NCBI GenBank assembly: GCA_029207755.1
Contig: JARCOQ010000016.1
Coordinates: 5,001-69,000 of the forward strand
Direction: 5' to 3'
DNA: 64,000 bases
DNA from: Chamaea fasciata
Taxonomy: Eukaryota > Chordata > Aves > Passeriformes > Sylviidae
Shown here piece after piece: positions 23,120 to 35,053 of this stretch. A model generated the notes under the pieces. That model was not told the origin of the DNA. It did not search any database and saw only the letters and a list, made by a program, of their open reading frames with translations. The first letter of the stretch is position 1, and the number at the start of each line of letters is the position of its first letter. Position numbers and translations under genes: made by a program.

Positions 23120-24500
23120 CCGCCCTTCCTTGCCGCCATCTTCGTTGCGTCTGAGGCCACTTCCGGTTCCGCCGGCATCTTTTTTGCGGCACCGCTAAGG
23201 CGCCCGGCAGGTGTTTACACAGACGCCTGACTAAATCCACGAATTTGAACGCAAGCGCGGCGCGGCTGAGCACACGGCCCGTGTCATCTCACCTGGAGAC
23301 GCCGCGGAAAATTGCGTCCCGGCGGCGCCGTAGTCGGGGTTTTTGTGCAGGCATCTGACTCAACGCCTATAGGGTCCTTATTTTTTCCCGCCCTTTTGGC
23401 CGCCCTTTTTGGAAGGTCGGGCGCCTCGCGCCTGGGCGCCATTTTGTGAGGGGCGTCGCGTGACTTCCGCTTTTCCTTGCCGCCATCTTTGTTGCGGCTG
23501 AGGCCACTTCCGTCCCGGCCGCCATGTTCTTTGCGGCTCGGCATAGGCCCCCGGCAGGTGTTTGCACAGACGCCTGACTAAATCCGCGAATCCGTACGCA
23601 AGCGCGGCGCGGCTGAGCACACGGCCCGTGTCCTCTCACCTGGAGACGCCGCGGAAAATTGCGTCCCGGCGGCGCCGTAGTCGGGGTTTTTGTGCAGGCA
23701 TCTGGCTAAACGCCTATAGGGTCCTTATTTTTTCGCGCCCTTTTGGCCGCCCTTTTTGGAAGGTCGGGCGCCTCGCGCCTCGGCGCCATTTTGTGAGGGG
23801 CGTCGCGTGACTTCCGCTTTTCCTTGCCGCCATCTTTGTTGCGGCTGAGGCCACTTCCGTCCCGGCCGCCATGTTCTTTGCGGCTCGGCATAGGCCCCCG
23901 GCAGGTGTTTGCACAGACGCCTGACTAAATCTGCGAATCCGTACGCAAGCGCGGCGCGGCTGAGCACACGGCCCGTGTCCTCTCACCTGGAGACGCCGCG
24001 GAAAATTGCGTCCCGGCGGCGCCGTAGTCGGGGTTTTTGTGCAGGCATCTGGCTAAACGCCTATAGGGTCCTTATTTTTTCGCGCCCTTTTGGCCGCCCT
24101 TTTTGGAAGGTCGGGCGCCTCGCGCCTCGGCGCCATTTTGTGAGGGGCGTCGCGTGACTTCCGCTTTTCCTTGCCGCCATCTTTGTTGCGGCTGTGGTCA
24201 CTTCCGTCCCGGCCGCCTTGTTCTTTGCGTCTCGGCATAGGCCCCTGGCAGGTGCTTACACAGACGCCTGACTAAATCCACGAATTTAAAAGCAAGCGCG
24301 GCGCGGCTGAGCACACGGCCCGTGTCCTCTCACCTGGAGACGCCGCGGAAAATTGCGCCCGGGCGGCGCCGTAGTCGGGGTTTTTGTGCAGGCGTCTGGG
24401 TAAACGCCTATAGGGTCCTTATTTTTTCCCGCCCTTTTGGCCGCCCTTTTTGGAAGGTCGGGCGCCTCGCGTCTAGCCGCCATCTTGGTAGTGGAACCCA
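23120..24500 (-). promoter_or_regulatory. Tandem promoter-like repeat, four 347-bp units plus terminal core
   Basis: Expanded counterpart of 1920-2600. YY1 consensus sites lie at about 23132, 23479, 23826, 24173 and 24476, with spacings of 347, 347, 347 and 303 bp. The ETS-type CGGAAGTG and the leftward donor CTCCAG/GTGAGA recur in the units (donors near 23289, 23639, 23986 and 24331). The two middle units are nearly identical to each other, which suggests recent tandem expansion. Compared with copy A there are exactly two more units (694 bp), accounting for the offset change from 21201 to about 21896. Confidence 0.6.
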
Positions 24501-24759
24501 CTAAAATGCCCCCTCGGCTCCTCCCACAAGCGCCTGGCCCAATGGACTGCCGCCCGCGGCGCCGCTGCGCCCCCATCCCGTGTCCGCACACCCGCAAACG
24601 CCGCGGAAAATCGCGCCCGGACGGCTCCGGGTGGCGCGCGCAGGCAGCCGGCTGCCACGCGCCCGGGCTCCTTGCCTTTTTCCCTCCCTTTCGGCCCCGA
24701 GCTGCGGGCGGGCGGGCGGCAGCGCCGCCCCCGAGCTCACAATGCGGGGCTGCCACGCG

Positions 24760-24975
24760 CGTCGGGGACGGGCACGGGGGACAGCTGCAGTACCGCTGTA
24801 TGCCCACACGGTGGCAGCATTGCCTCACAGAGCATGAGGTACGGGCACGGGGGACAGCTGCACTACCGCTGTTTGCCCACGCGGTGGCAGCATTGCCGCA
24901 CAGATCAGGCGGGACGGGCGGGAGGGACAGCTGCACTACCGCTCTCTGCCCACACGGTGGCAGCACTGCCGCGCG
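24760..24975 (+). promoter_or_regulatory. Three-copy 73-bp tandem repeat with CTCF-like sites
   Basis: Counterpart of 2850-3130 with one unit fewer. CTCF-like cores lie at 24804-24817 (CCACACGGTGGCAG), 24877-24890 (CCACGCGGTGGCAG) and 24950-24963 (CCACACGGTGGCAG), spaced 73 bp and all in the same orientation. Confidence 0.6.
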
Positions 24976-25117
24976 GCGGCGCGGAGCGGAGCCATAAACG
25001 AACGTGCCCAGGAATGCCCTGGCGAACAGCCTCCGGAATAAATGGCCCAAAAGACCCCCGAGCACACCTGCGAGAGCCCTGCCAGCAACCAGACCGAAAC
25101 AAAAAAGCCTTTCGTTC

Positions 25118-25568
25118 AGGCTCTATTTCAATATTTTATATCTTTGTGATTCTGATATTTACATTCATCATTACAATTCATCTTTTATATTATGTACATT
25201 ATACATCATGTATTATGTTTATTATACTATTATATTTATTATAGATATTAAATATAGAAAGTTATATATAAAATAATTTATTATTTATTATGTAATGTTA
25301 TAAATAATAATACATTTCATTTAAATATGATTATGTACATTATAGATGTTTATATTATGTATATTAAATATATTTATAAAACGTGTAGTATGTAATAATA
25401 TATTGTGTATTTTTTATTGATATTATTTTTCATATCCTATACTTTTTGTTATTTTTCTTTTTCATTATTTTTTAAATTCGTTTGTTTATATTTTAAACGA
25501 TATTTTACACTAGATGAATTCATGAACCTAACACATCAGAAATACAATTAATTTGAATTAAATGAGCC
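25118..25568. repeat. AT-rich island, duplicate copy
   Basis: Near-identical copy of 3270-3720, again directly after the CTCF-like array. Confidence 0.8.
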
Positions 25569-26042
25569 TGGTTTTCTAAGGGGTAAAGTTTTAATCTTTA
25601 TTTAAATAATATGGGCATATTTTCTCTATCTGTATGGGGTTTTTTTGGTGGGTTGCGGGGGATTGTATTTTGGGGGTTTTCTTTTTTTGTTCGCTTTGTT
25701 TTGGATTTCTTTGCTAATAAACAAGCAGGGTCGGAGAGTTCAAAATAAAACGTCTACTTTGTTTTTATTGCTCCCTCTGAAATACGCCTCGACAGCCTGG
25801 ACAGCAGGCTGCTGCTGGTAACACTGTGCACGGGTAGGAGGAGACCTGGTCGGGGCTGGGAAGGAAAAAACGGCACCACGGTGGTCACAGCTTTCTCCCT
25901 TCAGGAGTTTTATGGAGCAGAAAATACAGAGCTTTTGCCAACTGCGCTCTCTATGACATCCCGACGTCCAGCGGGCACCGAGGTCATTTCTCATCTTTCT
26001 TGCCAACAGCCAAACCCCCAGGCGCCTGGGGGAAGAAAGAGT

Positions 26043-26350
26043 ATGGGGAAAAAAAAAAAGGAACAAAGAAAACATGAAAAAATAAACCAAAACTATAGAA
26101 AATAATAAATAAAATTAAAATACCAAAAGAAAAAAATTTCAAAGTAACAAAAAAGTGGAAAAAAAATTTAAAAAAAAATAAAAATAAAAAACGAAAAGTA
26201 GTTTTAACAAGTAAATAAATAGCTAAAGAAAAAAAATAAAAATTAAAAAACTGAAGAAAAAGTCTTTCAAAAACCACAAAACGCAACATGAAAAACCACA
26301 ACAAAAGAGCACAAAAATACAAAAATAACAAAAAATAAAATACAAAATTA
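26043..26350. repeat. A-rich tract, duplicate copy
   Basis: Counterpart of 4192-4505 with homopolymer-length differences. Confidence 0.75.
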
Positions 26351-28688
26351 AATAAACGCAGCTCTCACCTCCTGCCACTGCCTAAAAAAGCGCCATGGCT
26401 TTCCTCAATTATGCAGCAATAAGGGAAACAAACCCAGTGCCCCCCAGAACAGAAGGTTTTCTAGACAATTCCCACTTCTGCTTGGAAACAAATTCTATTT
26501 TAGTGGGAAGCTCATTTTGGACAAACATCCAAATGTGCCAAGGTAGGAAAGAACCAGCCCCTTGTGTCCAAGGAACAGCAGCTAGGCCTGGATTCAGGTT
26601 TTAATGGCATTTATGTAATTAAAAATGCAGTAAATTGAACTTTACAAAGAGACGAATCGTGGCAAATAAATACTTCAAAGTTTTCTTGGGAATTCACAGA
26701 ATTTTGTGGAGATGGTGCTGGACAATTGCTGATTTACCAATATTAATTGGGTAAATTTCCTTGGAAATGTGCTCTACAAGGTACAAAAATTCCAATTAGG
26801 ATGGAAAATTGGAATAAATAAATATTCCCTTACTAAAATCAGAGAGAAAATCAGAGTTATTCCTTCAATTAAAAGGAAGGAATAACATCCAAATCCAAGC
26901 CTGCCTGGAAAACAAGCTCAGGAATTTCTAACATTGAAAACTTTTGCAAGAGTCATGAAGTTGGTGAAAGTTCATGGAATGATGGTTTAAAATCTGCTTC
27001 CTCTGCTCTGATTTAAAGGGAAGTGGGAATTCAACAGGTCCAGTTACTCCCATCCAACCTTGGACTGGGATAAGGCCTTCCAGTGGCTTCACTTCCTACT
27101 GGCTCTCTCCTTTTCGCCAACTACCTGCAAGAGGAAAAGCAACAGGAATAAAGTCTCAAACAGGATGGCCTTGGTCCAGGCAGACTGAGGTGCAGCTCCC
27201 AGGGAGGGAGGCCAGGCTGTGCCTCGGGGAGCTCCGGGAATCTGGGATTGCCCGTGGGATTCAAGGGCTGGAAAAGCACACCCACCTGCCAGGTTCAGTG
27301 CTGGGACAGAGCAAGGCCGGGGCTCAGGGGCAGCAGTTAGAGCTGGGACTGCAGGAGAACACCCCAAACCCGGGTTAAACATCCGGCACGACACGCAGCA
27401 CGCTCCGGGAGAAACTCGGGTGGGAGAAGCCCCGGGATGCTCCACGTTCCTTGCCCTTGGCAGCTGTGCCAGGGCCTCCCTCAGAATGCTGACCTCACCG
27501 TGCAGCTCCTACAAAACAGGAGAACTTATGGGAATCGCCCAGAATCCCTGGACTTCCAGTTATTAAGAACCACAGCTGCAGCGAAAGGTGTACAAACGCT
27601 ACTGCAAACCAGCAGGGCTGAGGAGACGCAGGGATTTATTCCCGAGGGGACACAAGGATCCCTCAGCCAGCCAGGATTTCTCCCAGGCTCTTCCCACTGC
27701 TCTCTGAGGACACAAACAGCAGTTTTTCCCTGGAGTTCCCCTTTCCAACAATGCCAAGACTCCTGTTCTCCTCCAACCCCAGGTTCAGGAAGGAAAGTAG
27801 GAATATTATCACTGCACAGACTGTCCAGGAGGGTGTGACTGAGGCAGCAGCACCAGCTCCCACTCCACTGCTGCTCTGGATTCCTGAGCAGCTCCTTTCC
27901 ATCCTGCCCTTCCCAGCACCATTCCCTGGGTGCCATGTCCACAGACACCTTCTCCATGCCGCTTAAAACCCACAGACACCAACAGAAAGGAGATCAAAAA
28001 TCAATTCACATGCTGCTAGTCAGAGAGAATGGGAGAGGCCTAAAAATCTGCATTTATTTTAGAACACTAGAGCAATTTCTTCATGACCCTGACTATCAGT
28101 GATGGGCAGATAAACACCTTCTTTAACTTACTACCTGCAAAAACATCAAGTTTCAAGTTTAGTAAAGATAAAATTTTGCTGCAAAAATAAAAGAGGTGGG
28201 ATGTTGGTGTTAGTGCTTTAACCTTCGGACATTAGCGGCTATTTGTAAAACAAATTCATTATTGAAGCAGCTAACTTGAAAATAAGGGGTTTTTACAATA
28301 AAGTTGACCAAAAAAGAGTCTCAAAATTAAGATATAGGCTGCACAAATATTTAAGAAAAAAAAAGTTGTCTTTCGTGCGTATAACCTGCCAGCCTCTCAT
28401 GTTTTCAGTCCTTACCATTTATTTTTACCAAGGTGATGATTAAAACCTTGTCAAAAGCTCAAAAAAAAAAATTCCAGGACAAGGCAGGTGTTTTCCCAAG
28501 TACCCTCAGTGTGGAGCTGTGTCAGCCACAAGTGTTTGCTCCCTCAGCCCAGCCCGGAGCAGGCTCCAGCTGCTGCCCAGGGGGGTTACCAAGGGACTCA
28601 CCTGTTTGAAGCTGTAAACGCAGGTGGCCTGCACTGGAGTGCCAATAAATGTGAAATGTGTGACTCTCACCTTGAATAGCGATCGATC

Positions 28689-31600
28689 TTCTCAGGGGAG
28701 CCCCTCACCCAGGATGGGGGGCTCTGCCACGGATTTCATCCCTCTGCATCTGAAACAAAGTCAGGACAACAGTCAGAGTGCTGCAGGATACCTTGACAGC
28801 TCCACACATCTTGTGGCAATCTAGGAATACCCTCTACAGTCTAACCACACCCCACATCACAAATTTCAAGCCCCCGGCACTATTACCCTCGTACCCCTAC
28901 ACCCAGACTGAGCAGCAAGGCAGAGCAGCTCCGGGCCAAACACACACCAACACCCGTGACACAGCACAGGACAAACGAGGGGACACAACAGGGACAGAAA
29001 ACTCTGGCAAGAAGAATGACCCTGAGGGTCCAGAGAACTCAGAATGAGATGACCGAGGTGAGACTGAAGGTGAGCTGGCCAGGCTCAGAGAACCCTGCAG
29101 GAACAAGATGCCATCGGGATGACTTATCCCAAGAAACGCAGAGATGGATGCCCGAGAATCCTACGGTCAGAATGCTCCAGCTGTCTTTGCATTCTCACAA
29201 GACCTAACCCGCCGGAATGGATCAGGGCGGTGCACGGCTGTCAGTACAGCTCAGAACAAGACCTGAAAAGGCATCGGACTGGATGCTTGTGAAGACAGAT
29301 GGATTCTGATGAGTGTCCGAGCAGCTGAGACAAAGGCACCTGGCTGAGGAGCACAGAGATCAGAAATGCTAAGACTGATGCCAGGGGTTTTGACAGGCCC
29401 CTGAAAGGACTAAAGGAAAAGACAAGACACCAAACAGACAGAGTGCACAACAGACAAGTGACACAACACACACCAGGACTGCTCTGCCCTGCACACCTCA
29501 GCACTGAGATGAAAAATGAGACTTTCCCTTCATGTAGCCTAAGGGGTCACATCTGGGACATCCCCATCTCCAAACCCGACTCAAAAAATCCCTCCCGCTG
29601 ACCCCTGCCCTGGTACCCCGCTTTCATCCCCTCTGTGGCTCCAAGCCCTCCACTTATCTCTCAAATGTCTGGGGAGGTGAACCCACGCCGGGTGCCAAAG
29701 AAGGCTGCCTCTCCCTCAGAGAAATTCCTGCCGTCACTGGGCTGCTGTCTCCTAGTCAGCTACAATAAAGAAAACCAAATATCAAAGCATAATCTTAGCT
29801 GCACATCAGCCAAAAACCAGCAGCTCTGCTACTCACCGTCTCTTAAGCAGGACCGGGTCCTCGGGCCCCGTGCGTGCTTCAGCTGAGCTCGGAGGCCGAC
29901 GCTCGCAGCGCCAAAGCCTTAGAGGCATTACTGGCACCGAGCCCACCCACCGTGGCCTCCATTAGGGCTGTGAGCATCCCCGGTTAGAGCAGGACAGGAA
30001 CGCAGGGTGGACATCCCCGGTGAACCTCAACCCTGTGGACTCTGCCCCACCACTGTCACTTCCTGCCCGGCCCTAGCTTAGGGTTACTGCCTGCACCTCT
30101 CAGGACTTCTGGCCTTGTCTTGGCATTAGGATTGCTGCCGGCACCTGCTCTCAGGGAAACAGTGTTGGCAGCAGCGCTGTGAGGGCCGGGATGCCTGTAC
30201 TCTGACTTGTATCCTAGGCTGTACCCCTGATTTTCACTGTGTGTTCTCTAGTCCTTGAGTCCTTTACCTCAGCCTCTGTGTGTATCACTGTAACCTCCCC
30301 CCTTCTGAACCCTGCTTCTTCAGAGCCCTAGACCTTGCAGCCGGGGACGCTCTGCACCGTTAGGGTCCCAAGAGCTGTCCCGCACGCAGGACAGGTACAT
30401 CCACAGTTGTTCCCTGCCTACCCTAAGAAACGTGGCCCTGAGACAGGGCAGAGGCTGACAGAGCCGAACTCTTTGCGGTGGCAAAAGGCACGAAGCCTTA
30501 CCAACCGCCGCCTCGAGAGGGAATCAGGAGCACTTCCACCGGCTGCGGAGAGACAGGGAATCCCAGGGTGGGTGGGGCGGGAAACCCCCGTTATCCCCAG
30601 CCCTGTTGGATCCTGCTCCCCACTATCGCTTCCTGCCTGGCCCTAGCCTGACAGTGTCTGCACAGGTCAGAGCTTCTGGTGTGTTCCTGCACTAGGGCTG
30701 CTGCCTGCACCTGCTCTCAGGGGAAGTGTGCTGGTAGCAGTGCTGTGAGGGCCGCTACACCTGTACTCTGACTTGTATCCTAGCCTGTTCCCCTGAGTTT
30801 CACCGTGTGTCCTCTAGTCCTTGAGTCCTTTACCTCAGCCTCTGTGTGTGTGGCTACACCTCCCCCCTTCTAAACCCAACTTCTTTAGAGCCCTACACCT
30901 CGCAGCCAGGCCTTCTGGCAGTGCCCTGCATAAGGGCTCCTGCCTGTACCTGCACTCAGGGAAACGGGCATGTCTTTAGGGCTACTCCTTCGGGTCTGGG
31001 TTAGGGGTGGGGTCGGGCTGGTACACCTGTACTCTCAATTGGCACATCTTGGACATCCCTATCTCCAAACCTGACTCAAAAACCCCTCCTGACAAGTCCT
31101 GACCCAGCACTCCACTTTCATCCCCTCTGTGGCTCTGAACCCTCCACTTATCTCTTGGACATCTGGGGATGAGAATCCACGCCGGGTGCCAAAGAAGGCC
31201 GCCTCTCCCTCAGGGAAACTCCTGCTGTCGCCGGGCTGTTGTCTCTTAGCCAGCTACAATAAAGAAAACCAAACATGAATGCGTGATCTTAGCAGCCCAT
31301 CACCCAAAACCCAACAATTCTGCTACTCACTGTCTCCTAAGCTTGCCTGTGTCCTCGGCCCCGCGCTTCAGCTGCGCTCAGAGGCCAACGCCGGCGTCGC
31401 AGGGTCTGCCTGGGTAAAGAGCAGACAAGGTGACGTGGCAGCGCTGGAACTTGAGGGGACCCTCCCTCCTCCTCCTTCTCCTCCCTGACTAACCTCAACT
31501 CCTCGGCCGTTATCCAAGCCTACCTGGATGGGGCCTTCACAAGGAGAAGATCAAGGCTCCATCACAGACTCCTGGAATGCTCCCGGAGGGCTCACGGGTG

Positions 31601-31873
31601 AGGTGACCCGGGTCTGTCGTCCCGTTGGTGAGAGGGGAGCTCGGCCTCCTGCGAGTGGACTCCCTAAAACACACAATAACGGAGGCTTAGAGTTGCACCA
31701 GCGAGTGAGGCTTGAACAATAGCAACGGCTTCTGTCCACCCGTCACTGCTCACCTCGCCCACGTCAGCTTGACTGCTGAGATCCGGCTTCACCACCTAAA
31801 AATAAAGACAAAGAACAGAGCTGTAACACAGCCATCATTTACACCTCCCCTGCAAACAGAAACAGGGACTGAC
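28689..31873. repeat. 3.18-kb tandem repeat, copy A' unit 1
   Basis: First full unit of the right array, about 3185 bp from one TTCTCAGGGGAGCCCCTCAC to the next. The unit contains two internal paralogous pairs. Modules at about 29545-29800 and 31045-31290 each end in CTACAATAAAGAAAACC. Modules at about 30065-30345 and 30640-30905 each contain CTGTACTCTGACTTGTATCC. No protein or RNA gene is recognised. Confidence 0.9.
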
Positions 31874-34800
31874 CTTCTCAGGGGAGCCCCTCACCCAGGA
31901 TGGGGGGCTCTGCCACAGATTTCATCTCTCTGCATCTGAAACAGTGTTTGGACAACAGTCAGAGTGCTGCAGGATACCTTGACAGCTCCACACATCTTGT
32001 GGCAATCTAGGAATACCCTCTACAGTCTAACTACACCCCACATCACAAATTTCAAGCCCCCGGCACTATTACCCTCATACCCCTACACCCAGACTGAGCA
32101 GCAAGGCAGAGCAGCTCCGGGCCAAACACACACCAACACCCGTGACACAGCACAGGACAAACGAGGGGACACAACAGGGACAGAAAACTCTGGGCAAGAA
32201 GAACGACCCTGAGGGTCCAGAGAACTCGGAATGAGATGACCGAGGTGAGACGGAAGGTGAGCTGGCCAGGCTCAGAGAACCCTGCAGGAACAAGATGCCA
32301 TCGGGATGACTTATCCCAAGAGACGCAGAGATGGATGCCCGAGAATCCTACGGTCAGAATCCTCCACCTGTCTTTGCCTTCTCACAAGACCTAACCCGCG
32401 GGAATGGATCAGGGCGGCGCACGGCTGTCAGTACAGCTCAGAACAAGACCTGAAAAGGCATCGGACCGGATGCTTGTGAAGACAGATGGATTCTGATGAG
32501 TGTCCGAGCAGCTGAGACAAAGGCACCTGGCTGAGGAGCACAGAGATCAGAAATGCTAAGACTGATGCCAGGGGTTTTGACAGGCCCCTGAAAGGACTAA
32601 AGGAAAAGACAAGACACCAAACAGACAGAGTGCACAACAGACACAACACACCCTGGGACTGCTCTGCCCTGCACACCTCAGCACTGTGATCCAGAATGAG
32701 ACTTTCCCTTGATGTAGCCTAAGGAGTCACATCTGGGACATCCCCATCTCCAAACCCGACTCGAAAAATCCCTCCTGGTGATCCCTGCCCCAGCACCCCT
32801 CTTTCATCCCCTCTATGGCTCCAAGCCCTCCACTTATCTCTCAAATGTCTGGGGAGGTGAATCCACGCCGGGTGCCAAAGAAGGCTGCCTCTCCCTCAGA
32901 GAAATTCCTGCCGTCACTGGGCTGCTGTCTCCTAGTCAGCTACAATAAAGAAAACCAAATATCAAAGCATAATCTTAGCTGCACATCAGCCAAAAACCAG
33001 CAGCTCTGCTACTCACTGTCTCTTAAGCAGGACCGGGTCCTCGGGCCCCGTGCGTGCTTCAGCTGAGCTCGGAGGCCGACGCTCGCAGCGCCAAAGCCTT
33101 AGAGGCATTACTGGCACCGAGCCCACCCACCGTGGCCTCCATTAGGGCTGTGAGCATCCCCGGTTAGAGCAGGACAGGAACGCAGGGTGGACATCCCCGG
33201 TGAACCTCAACCCTGTGGACTCTGCCCCACCACTGTCACTTCCTGCCCGGCCCTAGCTTAGGGTTACTGCCTGCACCTCTCAGGACTTCTGGCCTTGTCT
33301 TGGCATTAGGATTGCTGCCGGCACCTGCTCTCAGGGAAACGGTGTTGGCAGCAGCGCTGTGAGGGCCAGGATGCCTGTACTCTGACTTGTATCCTAGGCT
33401 GTACCCCTGATTTTCACTGTGTGTTCTCTAGTCCTTGAGTCCTTTACCTCAGCCTCTGTGTGTATCACTGTAACCTCCCCCCTTCTGAACCCTGCTTCTT
33501 CAGAGCCCTAGACCTTGCAGCCGGGGACGCTCTGCACCGTTAGGGTCCCAAGAGCTGTCCCGCACGCAGGACAGGTACATCCACAGTTGTTCCCTGCCTA
33601 CCCTAAGAAACGTGGCCCTGAGACAGGGCAGAGGCTGACAGAGCCGAACTCTTTGCGGTGGCAAAAGGCACGAAGCCTTACCAACCGCCGCCTCGAGAGG
33701 GAATCAGGAGCACTTCCACCGGCTGCGGAGAGACAGGGAATCCCAGGGTGGGTGGGGCGGGAAACCCCCGTTATCCCCAGCCCTGTTGGATCCTGCTCCC
33801 CACTATCGCTTCCTGCCTGGCCCTAGCCTGACAGTGTCTGCACAGGTCAGAGCTTCTGGTGTGTTCCTGCACTAGGGCTGCTGCCTGCACCTGCTCTCAG
33901 GGGAAGTGTGCTGGTAGCAGTGCTGTGAGGGCCGCTACACCTGTACTCTGACTTGTATCCTAGCCTGTTCCCCTGAGTTTCACCGTGTGTCCTCTAGTCC
34001 TTGAGTCCTTTACCTCAGCCTCTGTGTGTGTGGCTACACCTCCCCCCTTCTAAACCCAACTTCTTTAGAGCCCTACACCTCGCAGCCAGGCCTTCTGGCA
34101 GTGCCCTGCATAAGGGCTCCTGCCTGTACCTGCACTCAGGGAAACGGGCATGTCTTTAGGGCTACTCCTTCGGGTCTGGGTTAGGGGTGGGGTCGGGCTG
34201 GTACACCTGTACTCTCAATTGGCACATCTTGGACATCCCTATCTCCACACCTGACTCAAAAACCCCTCCTGACAAGTCCTGACCCAGCACTCCACTTTCA
34301 TCCCCTCTGTGGCTCTGAACCCTCCACTTATCTCTTGGACATCTGGGGATGAGAATCCACGCCGGGTGCCAAAGAAGGCCGCCTCTCCCTCAGGGAAACT
34401 CCTGCTGTCGCCGGGCTGTTGTCTCTTAGCCAGCTACAATAAAGAAAACCAAACATGAATGCGTGATCTTAGCAGCCCATCACCCAAAACCCAACAATTC
34501 TGCTACTCACTGTCTCCTAAGCTTGCCTGTGTCCTCGGCCCCGCGCTTCAGCTGCGCTCAGAGGCCAACGCCGGCGTCGCAGGGTCTGCCTGGGTAAAGA
34601 GCAGACAAGGTGACGTGGCAGCGCTGGAACTTGAGGGGACCCTCCCTCCTCCTCCTTCTCCTCCCTGACTCACCTCAACTCCTCGGCCGTTATCCAAGCC
34701 TACCTGGATGGGGCCTTCCCAAGGAGAAGATCAAGGCTCCATCACAGACTCCTGGAATGCTCCCGGAGGGCTCACGGGTGAGGTGACCCGGGTCTGTCGT

Positions 34801-35053
34801 CCCGTTGGTGAGAGGGGAGCTCGGCCTCCTGCGAGTGGACTCCCTAAAACACACAATAACGGAGGCTTAGAGTTGCACCAGCGAGTGAGGCTTGAACAAT
34901 AGCAACGGCTTCTGTCCACCCGTCACTGCTCACCTCGCCCACGTCAGCTTGACTGCTGAGATCCGGCTTCACCACCTAAAAATAAAGACAAAGAACAGAG
35001 CTGTAACACAGCCATCATTTACACCTCCCCTGCAAACAGAAACAGGGACTGAC
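31874..35053. repeat. 3.18-kb tandem repeat, copy A' unit 2
   Basis: About 3180 bp and nearly identical to its neighbours. Shares with unit 3 a variant around 32640-32700 (ACACAACACACCCTGGGACT, with a short deletion) that units 1, 4 and 5 lack, which suggests units 2 and 3 were copied together. Confidence 0.9.

Noticed and set aside
24286..25065. 259-codon minus-strand frame across the promoter-like and CTCF-like arrays
   Set aside because: Not preserved in copy A, where it is split into separate frames. It arises from reading through tandem repeats lacking stops.
28778..29047. Small frames recurring in every 3.18-kb unit (for example starting MLQDTLTAPH)
   Set aside because: They differ in length between units because of single-base indels, so the frame is not maintained. 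Recurrence follows from near-identity of the units.
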